Part shown: positions 1 to 8,720 of the stretch, in pieces
Layout: every line of letters starts with the position of its first letter
How positions within the stretch are numbered: position 1 is the first letter of the stretch
NCBI GenBank assembly: GCA_964474635.1
Contig: CAYYTT010000001.1
Span: 55,947 to 119,946 of the forward strand
Length of the DNA stretch: 64,000 nucleotides
Direction: 5' to 3'
Origin: CAYUYV01 sp964474635
Lineage (GTDB): Bacteria > Pseudomonadota > Alphaproteobacteria > JAJFIK01
Notes under the pieces: generated by a model
Seen by the model: the letters and a program-made list of their open reading frames with translations, nothing else
Databases searched by the model: none
What the model was told of the DNA's origin: nothing
Made by a program: the position numbers and the translations under genes

Positions 1-469
1 AGCCGACGCCATAGGCGAGCGGGCTTGCCGCATGGGGCAGCTCCATGCCGTGCGCGTGGCCGTGGAAAATGGCAAAGACCGAAACGGCCACAACCGCGAG
101 CCAGGTGGGCGCGCGAAAGGCCGTCAACACGAACAGGCCCAGCACCAGCGCCGAGGCCGCGATGCCCACTTCGACGGAGGGCAAGGGAATGCCCATGATG
201 CCGATCACACCGCCGACGGCCATCATGAGCGGAAAGGCGATGGGCAGGGCCCAAATCAGCGGCGAGCCGAGCTGCGCGCCCCACAGGCCGACGGCGACCA
301 TGGCGATCAGGTGATCAAGGCCCTGGACCGGATGGAGGAGGCCGTTCACGAGGCCAGCGCCGACGGCCACTTCCGCGTGGGCCCAGGCGAGGCCCGGATG
401 GAACGTGAAAACAACGGTGACAAGGGCAAAGGCCCATCGGGTATCCAGGCTGGCGCCGCGGTGGCTCAT
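1..469 (-). CDS. HupE/UreJ family membrane protein, partial (3' end outside window)
   Basis: Reading leftward from the ATG at 469, the product starts with a signal peptide ending ...GLAWA, so the mature protein would begin with His31. It then has the HupE hallmark HPVQGLDHLIAMVAVG (His46, Asp52, His53), followed by hydrophobic helices up to the window edge. HupE/UreJ proteins are small integral membrane proteins linked to nickel or cobalt uptake; the metal here cannot be read from sequence. An AAGGAGGGG ribosome site lies about 6 bases upstream. It is the third gene of a leftward operon, 32 bp after another HupE-type gene. About 156 codons are visible and the C-terminus is cut off. Confidence 0.85.
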   Translation of the reverse strand, partial: MSHRGASLDTRWAFALVTVVFTFHPGLAWAHAEVAVGAGLVNGLLHPVQGLDHLIAMVAVGLWGAQLGSPLIWALPIAFPLMMAVGGVIGIMGIPLPSVEVGIAASALVLGLFVLTAFRAPTWLAVVAVSVFAIFHGHAHGMELPHAASPLAYGVG

Positions 470-501
470 GGTTTGTCCCCTCCTTAAATGCGCCGCGCGC
501 A

Positions 502-1491
502 TCATGTCGTGAGCAGTATAACGATCCGATCCATGGTCCAATACGCGGCAACACCGCCGATCACATAGGCGGGAATGGCCACGCCCCAGGACGGCAAGGC
601 GAGTTTCATGGACCGGAAGGCCGCCATCAGGATCAGCACGCCGAATACGAAACCGATCTGCCCGATTTCGACACCAAGGTTGAAGGCGAGCAACGCAAGC
701 AGCAAGCTGTTCTCCGGGAGGCCCAGATTGATGAGGGCGCTGGCGAAACCGAAGCCGTGCAAAAGGCCGAACCCGAAGGCAACAATCCATGGGTGGCGAA
801 TGGTCAGGCTGGTTTCGCCGCGCTTTTGCTTGATGATCTCCACACCGATAAAGACGATGCTGAGCGCGATCAGCGCATTCACAAGCTGTTCCGGCACCCC
901 GATGAAGCCGAAGGTCACGGCGGCGAGGGTCACACTGTGTGCAAGCGTGAAGGATGTGATGGTCTTAACCAGCATCCAGCGCGAGCGCACGATCCAGATG
1001 AGGCCGAGCACAAACATCAGGTGATCGATGCCGAGCATGATGTGCTCAACCCCGATGAAAACATAGGATTGGAAGACCTGGCGCCAAAGGTCCCAGCCTT
1101 CCCCGTTGAAGACCGGCTTCACATTTACGGAAGGAACGGCGGGGGTCAGGGTGAAGGCCTGGGTGAAGCCATTGGTGTAGTTGACCCGGATCATTGCCGC
1201 AGACTGGCCGGCGCCAAGGCCTTCGAAACTCAGCGGTCCAACCAAACCCTCATCGCCGCAATCGACGAAGGGGGGATCAATCACGCAGTGCTGGGGAAAA
1301 ATCGGATTGAGATTTTCCGTACCCATGGGCCGGCTGCCCGGCCAGCGCATGGCGAAACGGCCATCATTGAGCTGCTCTAGCTCCAGCACGGACATGGAAA
1401 GGTCATGGGCCATGGCCGGACGCGGACCAATGACGGCCCACAGGACGGCGATGGCAAGCGCAATGAGACTGGCGAGGCGTAGCGGGCTCAC
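502..1491 (-). CDS. HupE/UreJ_2-type membrane protein
   Basis: 329 aa. A signal peptide ends at ...RPAMA with His29 as likely first mature residue. An extracytoplasmic domain of about 100 residues follows, then a polytopic membrane part beginning with GVEHIMLGIDHLMFVLGL (His150, Asp156, His157). Further conserved histidines sit in TLAHSVTL (His185) and GLLHGFGFAS (His245). This is the pattern of the second HupE/UreJ family, thought to move divalent metals; the substrate is unproven. The GTG start overlaps the TGA stop of the isomerase gene upstream (GTGA), so the two are translationally coupled. Confidence 0.85.
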   Translation of the reverse strand: MSPLRLASLIALAIAVLWAVIGPRPAMAHDLSMSVLELEQLNDGRFAMRWPGSRPMGTENLNPIFPQHCVIDPPFVDCGDEGLVGPLSFEGLGAGQSAAMIRVNYTNGFTQAFTLTPAVPSVNVKPVFNGEGWDLWRQVFQSYVFIGVEHIMLGIDHLMFVLGLIWIVRSRWMLVKTITSFTLAHSVTLAAVTFGFIGVPEQLVNALIALSIVFIGVEIIKQKRGETSLTIRHPWIVAFGFGLLHGFGFASALINLGLPENSLLLALLAFNLGVEIGQIGFVFGVLILMAAFRSMKLALPSWGVAIPAYVIGGVAAYWTMDRIVILLTT

Positions 1492-2363
1492 TTGTCGGCC
1501 TCGCTGATTTTGCGGTTGCGGCGCGGCGCTTCGACGTCGGCATCAGGGTCGAAGAAGGACGCGGGCGGCTCGCTATAGGTCACCGTGTACTGATCGCGCA
1601 GATCGGCAATCGCCTTGATCCCCGCCTGCTGCACGGCCCATTGCTGCCAGGCCCCCACCATGCTGGTGCGCACCTCTTCAAAAGGCGCCGTGCGCGCCGG
1701 ATCAAGCCGGTCGAGCCGCAACACGGCCCAGCCATTGGGCGTTTCAACCGGCGTCCACATACCGATCTCCTGCGCCTCCAGATTAGCCGTCAAATCCGGA
1801 CCCAACAATTGCTCCACATTGGGCTTGGGCCGCACCTGAAACTGGAGCAGGCGCTGCCCCGGCTGCGAGGACGGCTCCTCGCCGGTTTCGTTCCAGGTCG
1901 CGGCCAGGGCCCGCGCCTCATCGCCATCCCCGGTCAAGCGCACGACCGAGAAGTCGAAAAAGGCCGGAAGCTGATAATCTTCCAGATTGGCGTTGTAGAA
2001 GGCGCGCAGGTCTTCTTCACGCGCAACGGGTTCTTCGATACTGCCGCCGATCATGACCCGCATCTTCTGCATGACCCGCTCCCGGATCATGTCATCGCCC
2101 TGGTTCAGCTGCAGACCGAGGGCCTCGCGGTAAAGCACTTCGTTGTCGACCCAAACATCGACCAGGGGCGCGATTTCCTCGCGGGTCGGGCGCCGTCCGG
2201 CCGCGTCCTGGTAGGTCGCCGCAAGATCCTCGTAGACGGATTGGGTCACGGTGATCTGCCGAGGATCGGCCTTGCCCAATTCAGTGATGGCGTTGGCGCC
2301 GTACAGAACCACACCGATGAGCGCAAAATGCACCAATGGCTCGCGCATCATGCCGCCGACCAT
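1488..2363 (-). CDS. parvulin-like peptidyl-prolyl isomerase, membrane anchored
   Basis: 291 aa. One N-terminal membrane segment (about residues 9-26) is followed by a helical region rich in acidic and basic residues and then a PpiC/SurA-like domain (about 130-250) with GMWTPVETPNGWAVLRL. Such proteins assist folding of exported proteins. The ATG at 2363 has an AGGGG site 6-7 bases upstream; two more ATGs (codons 5 and 6) are possible starts. It is the first gene of the leftward operon with two HupE-type genes and is divergent from the DUF3604 gene, suggesting it may help fold that exported enzyme (inference). A PhoB-like box lies about 108 bp upstream. Confidence 0.75.
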   Translation of the reverse strand: MVGGMMREPLVHFALIGVVLYGANAITELGKADPRQITVTQSVYEDLAATYQDAAGRRPTREEIAPLVDVWVDNEVLYREALGLQLNQGDDMIRERVMQKMRVMIGGSIEEPVAREEDLRAFYNANLEDYQLPAFFDFSVVRLTGDGDEARALAATWNETGEEPSSQPGQRLLQFQVRPKPNVEQLLGPDLTANLEAQEIGMWTPVETPNGWAVLRLDRLDPARTAPFEEVRTSMVGAWQQWAVQQAGIKAIADLRDQYTVTYSEPPASFFDPDADVEAPRRNRKISEADK

Positions 2364-2470
2364 GACCTGCCCCTTTATTGCGGAAACGGAATTATGGAAA
2401 CGGATTTACGTAAGCCTCCGGGCTCCCCGCATTCGTCGCCCGAAAGACTGATGTACCTAAACCGAGACCG

Positions 2471-2488
2471 TTGACAGTTTGATGACAC
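2471..2488 (-). promoter_or_regulatory. predicted PhoB box facing the isomerase/HupE operon
   Basis: On the minus strand the sequence is GTGTCATCAAACTGTCAA. It holds two direct TGTCA-type half-sites 11 bp apart, as in the enterobacterial Pho box consensus CTGTCATAAAACTGTCAT (about 15 of 18 match). It lies about 108 bp upstream of the isomerase start, with TAGGTA (minus strand, 2455-2460) at a plausible -10 distance. Prediction by eye only. Confidence 0.5.
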
Positions 2489-2678
2489 GCGGCAGAAACG
2501 CACCAAAACAGATGTCAGTGCACTGCAAGACACCAAAAGGAGGTCGGGCCAAGCGAAATGTTATACTGTATCAAATCCAATCGAGCCCATCGCGTTGCCA
2601 TGCGACATCTTTTTAATTTCACCGCGTCTGTTTCGCGAAAACGGCGTTTTGCGCCAAGACGACTAAGCCGTCCGAGCA

Positions 2679-2718
2679 CTGTAATAAATCTGTCACTAAA
2701 AACTCATGCAGCCGTCAT
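2679..2718 (+). promoter_or_regulatory. predicted tandem PhoB box upstream of the DUF3604 gene
   Basis: CTGTAATAAATCTGTCAC at 2679-2696 matches the Pho box consensus at about 16 of 18 positions. The 11-bp rhythm continues: CTGTAAT (2679), CTGTCAC (2690), AACTCAT (2701), CCGTCAT (2712). Four in-phase half-sites are what a tandem PhoB operator looks like. TAAGGC at 2729-2734 or TAGGGT shortly after could serve as -10. The remainder of the 2364-2797 gap is AT-rich with no ORF. Confidence 0.55.
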
Positions 2719-2797
2719 CGACTGCCGGTAAGGCCCTAGGGTACGGGGTTTTGCAGACGTGAAATCTCGGCAAATCCATAATCTCTAGAGGGCTGTC

Positions 2798-4999
2798 ATG
2801 AAATCTCTTTTAAAAGGCACGACCGCGCTCGCCGGCGTTTTCGTCGCCGGCGGTGCTCTTGCCGCTGAAGTTCCGACCCTGACCCAGGACGTTGCCCAAG
2901 AGCAGTCCCGTCAGCTGATCGAAGATCTCGCCAACGAAGCCGCGTTCGCACAAATCCCGAACCTGCGCGCTGGTAGCCCGATGTCCGCAGCCGGTGAGCT
3001 GCTGAACCGCGGCGAATACCTGGCTGGCGACAAGCACAACCACACCACCTGCTCGGATGGCTCCACGTCTCCGAAGGTGCTGGCTGACCAGGCCCTCGTG
3101 GCCTTCGGCCTCGACTGGTTCGGCATGGTCGGTCACGGTGGTTCCGGCACGCGCGACTGCCGCTTCACCGACATCGATTACACCACGCTGATCGGCGGCC
3201 CGGTTGCCGAGCGCGTGTTCCGCCAAGGCCAGGGCGACGGCGGTGCCCTGTGGGTCGACACCATCGGTGAAGACGCCATCCTCGGCGACGAGAACCGCTC
3301 CACCTCGCGCGTGACCGACAATCCGGAAACAGAAGAGCGCGAGCGCGCCAAGGCCATGTGGCGCTGGCAGTCCGTGCGGGACTTCCAGTACCAGGACGTC
3401 ATGCTGTCCGGCATTCAGGCCGGTAAGCCGGCCTTCACCGGCCTTGAGTGGGTCGTGCCGGGCCACGAGCACGCTTCGTCAGCCGTGCTGGACGGTCAGT
3501 TCCCGAATGGTGAGATCGAGCAGCTTGGCAACGCCAACGCCCAGGCCCAGTTCGAATATCTCTGGGACCGCGCCGACAACGACTTCTCCGGCGGTAAGGA
3601 AGCCGGCTTCGAGTCGATCCGTAACGGCGGCCTGCCGAAAGAGCCGAACGTGGCCGGCGACCACCCCAAGTCGGTCCGCGCCGTTGAGTGGCTGCGCGCC
3701 AACTATCCGGTGACGTCCTTTGCCGTGGCCGCTCACACCGAGCGTCAGGGCGCCTTTGTTCCGGGTCAAAACCGCGGTTACAACGTCGAGCACCTGCGTG
3801 ACTGGCACAATGCCGGCCTGCTCGCCGACGACATCACCGCCTATTCCCTGTCCTTCGGCGCCGAGATCCAGGCCGGCCACCAGGCCGCCTCTGATCGTGG
3901 CACCTACTCTCCGGGCCGTCCGTCCGCCGGTTTCGGCACCTATGGTGGTAACGGCGCCTATGCCGCTGCTGAAGTGGCTCTGCCGGGCAAGACCTTCGAC
4001 GGCGAAGATCTGACGGCGGAAGATCTGGAAGGCACGGGCATCAACCCGGGTCTCCTGGACTCCACGCCCGAGCGCATCGTTCTGGGTCGTCCGGGCGTGC
4101 GCACCCTCTGGGACGCCATGCTCGGTGAAGGCCGCCGCTTCTTCCTGGTCGGTTCGTCCGACTGGCACAACCGCGGTTCCTTCGGCCCCTACGAGCCGCA
4201 GTCCACGCTCGACTTCTTTCCGGGCGAATACCAGAAAATGTACAGCTACGTGCCGAACTCGGTTGAAACCAACCTGGCCGAAGCCGTCGTCGCGGGTCTG
4301 CGTTCGGGCAACACCTACACGGTCATGGGCGATCTGGTCGGCGACGACCTGGCGTTCGTGGCGTGCTACGACATCACCGGCGAATGCGTGACGATGGGTC
4401 AGACGCTCGAAGTCTTCGAAGGCGAAGGCAATGTCGAGTACATGATCCGTCTGACGGATCCGGAAGGTGCAAACAACAGCCCGTACTTCTTCCCGAATGC
4501 GTCGCTGTACCAGCTCGGCATCGAAATCCCGACCAACGAGCCGGTGCTGCACCACGTCGACATCATCACGGGCGACGTGACCGGCGAGATCACGCCGGAC
4601 ATGCCGGAATACACCACCAACAACTCCAACCCGTCGACGCAGATCTTCTTCACGTTCGACGAAACCAACTGGGTTGAAGAAGAAGGTGGTGTCCGGATCA
4701 TGACGTGGTCCGTGCCGGTGGCCGACATGGACGGCGACAGCTATGTCCGTTTCCGCGGCACCAACATCCCGCAGGGTACGCCCAACGAGCAGGATGCCGA
4801 CGGTAACCCGCTGTTCGACGGCGCGTCCGACAACATCGTCTGCCCGTTCGAAAACCCCGAGTCCGATGGACTGTTCAACCCGAACTTCTGCCCGGATCAC
4901 CTGCCGGTGATCGACGGCACGAAGCGGATCTCCTTCGGTCTTGAGGCCTGGACAGACCTGTGGGTCATGGGCAACCCGATCTTCATCCAAGTGAAGTGA
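2798..4999 (+). CDS. exported DUF3604 family protein with PHP-like metal site
   Basis: 733 aa. A signal peptide (about 1-23, ending GGALAA) is followed by a soluble protein of the DUF3604 family. Metal-ligand motifs resembling the PHP phosphoesterase superfamily are visible: HNH at His80/His82, His113 in MVGHGG, HEH at 223-225, and SDWH with Asp455/His457 near the end of the catalytic part. The rest (about 490-733) looks like a beta-rich domain. The biochemical function of the family is unknown to me. AGAGGG lies 5 bases before the ATG. Codon use is strongly biased to C/G third positions, suggesting high expression. Tandem PhoB-like sites upstream suggest a phosphate-starvation role (inference). 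Confidence 0.85.
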   Translation: MKSLLKGTTALAGVFVAGGALAAEVPTLTQDVAQEQSRQLIEDLANEAAFAQIPNLRAGSPMSAAGELLNRGEYLAGDKHNHTTCSDGSTSPKVLADQALVAFGLDWFGMVGHGGSGTRDCRFTDIDYTTLIGGPVAERVFRQGQGDGGALWVDTIGEDAILGDENRSTSRVTDNPETEERERAKAMWRWQSVRDFQYQDVMLSGIQAGKPAFTGLEWVVPGHEHASSAVLDGQFPNGEIEQLGNANAQAQFEYLWDRADNDFSGGKEAGFESIRNGGLPKEPNVAGDHPKSVRAVEWLRANYPVTSFAVAAHTERQGAFVPGQNRGYNVEHLRDWHNAGLLADDITAYSLSFGAEIQAGHQAASDRGTYSPGRPSAGFGTYGGNGAYAAAEVALPGKTFDGEDLTAEDLEGTGINPGLLDSTPERIVLGRPGVRTLWDAMLGEGRRFFLVGSSDWHNRGSFGPYEPQSTLDFFPGEYQKMYSYVPNSVETNLAEAVVAGLRSGNTYTVMGDLVGDDLAFVACYDITGECVTMGQTLEVFEGEGNVEYMIRLTDPEGANNSPYFFPNASLYQLGIEIPTNEPVLHHVDIITGDVTGEITPDMPEYTTNNSNPSTQIFFTFDETNWVEEEGGVRIMTWSVPVADMDGDSYVRFRGTNIPQGTPNEQDADGNPLFDGASDNIVCPFENPESDGLFNPNFCPDHLPVIDGTKRISFGLEAWTDLWVMGNPIFIQVK

Positions 5000-5059
5000 T
5001 GCACGGCGGCGGCACTGCGGTGCCACGACCGTTTGCAGCACTGATCTTGTGACGATCCT

Positions 5060-5085
5060 GGACGGGGGCCCTCGGGCCCCCGTCC
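5060..5085. terminator. strong hairpin after the DUF3604 gene
   Basis: A perfect 12-bp inverted repeat (arms 5060-5071 and 5074-5085, GGACGGGGGCCC and its complement, 2-nt loop) sits 60 bp after the stop codon. No T-run follows on the plus strand, so it may be a weak terminator or an mRNA-protecting 3' structure. Confidence 0.5.
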
Positions 5086-5289
5086 GCACATCCGGCACCG
5101 GAGCGGGGCTTGCCCACTCGGCATATCCGCCGCGCCGGGTCAGGCTCGTGACGTCCGGCACGTCCGGCGCTCAAAGTTCAGATCGGGCGGGACATCATGG
5201 ACCGCACTGGCTGACAAAGTTATGGTGCCACGCGTGAAGCCTTGGGCGCTTCGGCCGCAGGCTCGTCCGCTTCCAGAAGGATTGCTTCG

Positions 5290-7971
5290 GTGACCCGATC
5301 TCTCGCCGCTCTCGTCTATGCCGTCCTTGTGCTGTCGGGCTTTGCCGGCCTCGGCTACCAGGCCGTCTGGACACGGATGGTAGCCCAGGGCGTGGGCCAT
5401 GAATATGTGGCCGCCCTCGGCGTGGTCGCGGCCTTCTTTTGCGGTCTCGGGCTTGGCAGCCTGTGGCTCGACGGCCGGATCAGCCGCAGCGCGCGCCCCG
5501 CCGCGTGGTACGCGGCCCTTGAAGCCATTATCGGCGTCTGGGCGCTGGCCCTGATCTGGCTCATCCCGGCGGTCAACGCGGTGCTGCCCAGCTGGCTTGG
5601 GCCCGCGCCGGCCGCGCATGTTCACTGGCTGACGGCCTTCGCCGCGCCCTTTGTCCTGTTTCTGCCGGCGACCCTGGCCATGGGGGGAACCCTTCCGGCC
5701 GCCGACCGGCTGGTCATGCGCCTGCGCGGGGATGGACTGGGCCTCGGCGGCGTTTACGGCGCCAACACCTTCGGCGCCATGGCCGGCGCCCTTGCGACAA
5801 CCTTTTTCATCGTCCCGGCCGCGGGCTACAGCACGAGCCTGGTGATCCTGGCCCTGATCAATGGCGTTGCGGCCCTGGCCCTCATCATGGGGCCGCTGCG
5901 CGACGACGCCGCCCCCATGGCGACCTGCGCGTCTCGTGACCCCGCTCCGGCGGCACCGACCGTCCTCCTGGGCCTTCTGTTTGCCACCGGCCTCCTTGGC
6001 ATTGGGTATGAGGTCGTGGCAATCCGCGCGCTCTCCCAGGTTCTGGAAAACACGGTCTTTTCTTTTGCCGCCCTCCTGGCGACCTATCTTCTCGGGACGG
6101 CCATCGGCGCGGGCCTTTATCACCGCCACACCGTCAGGCGCGGTGCGACGCGCGACGCCGTGGCGGATCTACCCCGCCTGCTACAGCTCCAGGCCCTCAC
6201 CGGCCTTCTGGGCGTTGCCGCCCTGTGGATCGTGCCCGATTTGTATCGCTCCGTACGCGCATGGCCTCTGGAGGGGACGAGCGCAGCGATCCTGGCGGAA
6301 CTTGCCGCCGGCGCGGCCGTCTTCCTTCTACCGACCATGGTGATGGGCGCGGTCTTCACCGCGCTTGCGCAAACCCTGCGCCGGCCCGACGGGGGCGTCG
6401 GCACCGCGATGGCCGCGAACACCTTCGGTGCGGCCTGTGCGCCGGTGCTGTTCGGCATTTTGATTTTGCCGCAGGCCGGCGTCGTGGCCACCCTCGCCAT
6501 GATCTGCGCGGCCTATCTGGTTCTTTTGCCGGCGGCACGCATGGACATCATTGCGCCCAGTGCCGCCCTCGCCGCGGCGGCGGCCGTTTTGGTGCTCGGC
6601 CCCGTGAAACCGAGCCTTTTGGATCTGCCCGAAGGCACCCAGCTGCACCGCAGCATTGAGGGCGTCATGGGCACCGTAACGGTGTATGCGGATGACGCCG
6701 AAAACCGCTATCTGAAGGTCAACAACCACTTTGTCATGGGCGGCACGGCCACCAAGATGGCCGACCGGCGCCAGGGCCACGGGCCCCTGCTGCTCCACCC
6801 CAATCCGAAAAAGGCGCTTTTTCTGGGTGTGGGCACGGGCGCAACCTTTGCGGCGGCGGCCTACCATCCAGACCTGACGGCCGATGCCGTGGAACTCGTT
6901 CCCGAAGTCCTCGATGTGCTGCCCGATTTCGAGGCCGTCTCGGGCGAACTCGCACAAGCCGAAACGCTACGCCTTTATGCGGCCGATGCCCGCCGCTTCG
7001 TGGCCTCCACCAGTGAGCGATATGACGTGATCGTCTCGGATACCTTCCATCCGTCCCGGGACGGGGCGGGACTGCTTTATACGGTGGAACATTTCGAAGC
7101 GATCCGGGACCGGCTGGCCGAAGGCGGCCTGTTCTGCCAATGGCTGCCGCTGCACCAGCTCGATCTGGACACCTTGAAGGTGATCATCCGATCCTTCCTG
7201 GCGGCCTATCCGGACGGGATTGCCGTGCTCAACGACAACAGTCTGATGACGCCGGTGGTGGGCTTGATCGGCGGGCGTGGGCCCCTCGCCGTGCCGGCCA
7301 TGACCGTGCCGCCGCGCCCCCTGCTTGCCGCGATGCAGGCCTCGGGCCTTGTCTCCCCGGTTCCAGGGCTTGAGGGCTTCGTGGCCGGCCCCGATGCGCT
7401 GAAGGCGTATGCGGGTCCTGGTCCACTGAACACGGATGATCATCCCCTGGTGCTGTTCAATGCGCCGCGCGCCGTTTATGACGGTCTCGGACCGGCCTCC
7501 GAACGGGCCTTGAGTTTCGTTGAGGATCTGCAACGCACGCCGCCTCAGGGTCTGCTGCCGGTCCAGGCGGAAGGCCGCATGCCCACCTATTGGCGGGCCC
7601 GGGACCGGTATCTGGTGCTCGGCTCCATGGTGATGAACCGGTGGGGCGGCGCGTCGGACGCGGCCGACAGGTTGGACCGTCAATTGATCGAGATCTTGAA
7701 CATCAGCAGCGATTTCGCACCGGCCTATGAGGCCTTGCTGCGCCGGGCCCTCGATCTGCATGAGAACGATCCGCCGCGCACGCTGGTCCTCTTGATGAAC
7801 ATGGTGGCCGCCAACCCGTCGCGCCGGGAAGCCTATGACCTCATCTCGCGCTGGTTCCCCGGCGCGATCCCGGGCGCTGAAGCGCCGTCCCTCAACATTA
7901 TGCCGGCCATGCCCGGCGCACCCGACCCGGGCGGGGTCGAGGGGCGCGCCCTCGAAGGAGAGCAGCCGTGA
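5290..7971 (+). CDS. membrane-fused spermidine-synthase-like protein
   Basis: 893 aa from the GTG at 5290, preceded by AGAAGGA; a TTG at 5242 would add 16 residues but lacks a ribosome site. Residues about 1-430 form roughly 10-12 membrane helices. Residues about 450-720 are an aminopropyltransferase-like Rossmann domain with GVGTGATFAAAAYHP (nucleotide-binding loop), VELVPEVL and YDVIVSDTF. Classical spermidine synthases have a D-S-x-D-P motif; here it is D584-T-F-H587-P, so the diamine-binding Asp is replaced by His. The substrate is therefore uncertain. The gene overlaps the next oxygenase gene by 4 bp (GTGA), forming an operon. Confidence 0.85.
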   Translation: MTRSLAALVYAVLVLSGFAGLGYQAVWTRMVAQGVGHEYVAALGVVAAFFCGLGLGSLWLDGRISRSARPAAWYAALEAIIGVWALALIWLIPAVNAVLPSWLGPAPAAHVHWLTAFAAPFVLFLPATLAMGGTLPAADRLVMRLRGDGLGLGGVYGANTFGAMAGALATTFFIVPAAGYSTSLVILALINGVAALALIMGPLRDDAAPMATCASRDPAPAAPTVLLGLLFATGLLGIGYEVVAIRALSQVLENTVFSFAALLATYLLGTAIGAGLYHRHTVRRGATRDAVADLPRLLQLQALTGLLGVAALWIVPDLYRSVRAWPLEGTSAAILAELAAGAAVFLLPTMVMGAVFTALAQTLRRPDGGVGTAMAANTFGAACAPVLFGILILPQAGVVATLAMICAAYLVLLPAARMDIIAPSAALAAAAAVLVLGPVKPSLLDLPEGTQLHRSIEGVMGTVTVYADDAENRYLKVNNHFVMGGTATKMADRRQGHGPLLLHPNPKKALFLGVGTGATFAAAAYHPDLTADAVELVPEVLDVLPDFEAVSGELAQAETLRLYAADARRFVASTSERYDVIVSDTFHPSRDGAGLLYTVEHFEAIRDRLAEGGLFCQWLPLHQLDLDTLKVIIRSFLAAYPDGIAVLNDNSLMTPVVGLIGGRGPLAVPAMTVPPRPLLAAMQASGLVSPVPGLEGFVAGPDALKAYAGPGPLNTDDHPLVLFNAPRAVYDGLGPASERALSFVEDLQRTPPQGLLPVQAEGRMPTYWRARDRYLVLGSMVMNRWGGASDAADRLDRQLIEILNISSDFAPAYEALLRRALDLHENDPPRTLVLLMNMVAANPSRREAYDLISRWFPGAIPGAEAPSLNIMPAMPGAPDPGGVEGRALEGEQP

Positions 7972-8705
7972 GCGAGACCGACACGAAGGAACCGGCCGGC
8001 ACCCGTTCCGCCCCCGGCGCCCCAGCCCAAAGCAAGGCCGCGGGGCCCGCCGGCAGCGGCGCGCCCGCCGATCAACTCGCCCAGCCCGTCACCCAAAGTA
8101 TGACGGTGGCGTTTCCCACGCCCATCGTCATGCATGACTGGCCCGACAGCGACGATCTCAACGCGGCCCTGCAAAACCTCATCCTCGCCGAGGAGGAGCG
8201 CGACAAGGGCCTTGTCAAAAGTAATGTGGGCGGGTGGCATTCCGCACTCGATTTTCTGCACCGGGACGAAGAGCCCCTGCAGCGCATCCTCGCGCGCATG
8301 CGCAATCTGATGATGGCCCTGATCCCGGAGACCATGGCCGCGCCGAAAACCGACTCCCACCTGCGCATGGCGATCGAGGCGTGGGCCAATGTTCTGCGCG
8401 CCGGCGAGTACAACACCATTCACAATCACCCCAACGCGACCTGGTCGGGTGTCTACTACGTCACCGGCAATCAGCACACGATTTCGGGCCGTGCCCTGCC
8501 CTTCGCCGGCAAACTGGAGTTCGTCGACCCGCGCCCGGGCGCGAGCATCAGCTACCAGAACAACTCGAAGCTCTACGGGCGCTGCATGGTCGAGCCTCAG
8601 GCCGGGCGGATGGTCATGTTCCCCTCCTGGCTCCAGCACTTCGTGCACCCTTGTGCCGGTGCGGGCGAGCGGATATCGATCGCGTTCAATGTGTTAATGC
8701 GCTGA
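7968..8705 (+). CDS. putative 2OG-Fe(II) oxygenase (TIGR02466-like), first copy
   Basis: 245 aa. The first ~45 residues are low-complexity (Ala, Gly, Pro). The remainder has the double-stranded beta-helix signatures of the 2OG-FeII_Oxy_5 group: TIHNHPNATWSGVYYV (first His ligand), a beta-strand LEFVDPR, and MFPSWLQHFVHP followed by RISIAFNV (distal His and the 2-oxoglutarate-binding Arg). Such enzymes hydroxylate small molecules or peptides using iron and 2-oxoglutarate; the substrate is unknown. The GTG start overlaps the preceding TGA by 4 bp. Confidence 0.8.
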   Translation: MSETDTKEPAGTRSAPGAPAQSKAAGPAGSGAPADQLAQPVTQSMTVAFPTPIVMHDWPDSDDLNAALQNLILAEEERDKGLVKSNVGGWHSALDFLHRDEEPLQRILARMRNLMMALIPETMAAPKTDSHLRMAIEAWANVLRAGEYNTIHNHPNATWSGVYYVTGNQHTISGRALPFAGKLEFVDPRPGASISYQNNSKLYGRCMVEPQAGRMVMFPSWLQHFVHPCAGAGERISIAFNVLMR

Positions 8706-8720
8706 GGCGAGGTTGCGGCG

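Noticed and set aside
3479..5161. 560-codon ORF antisense to the DUF3604 gene
   Set aside because: Shadow of a high-GC gene; no domain pattern and the sense gene is clear.
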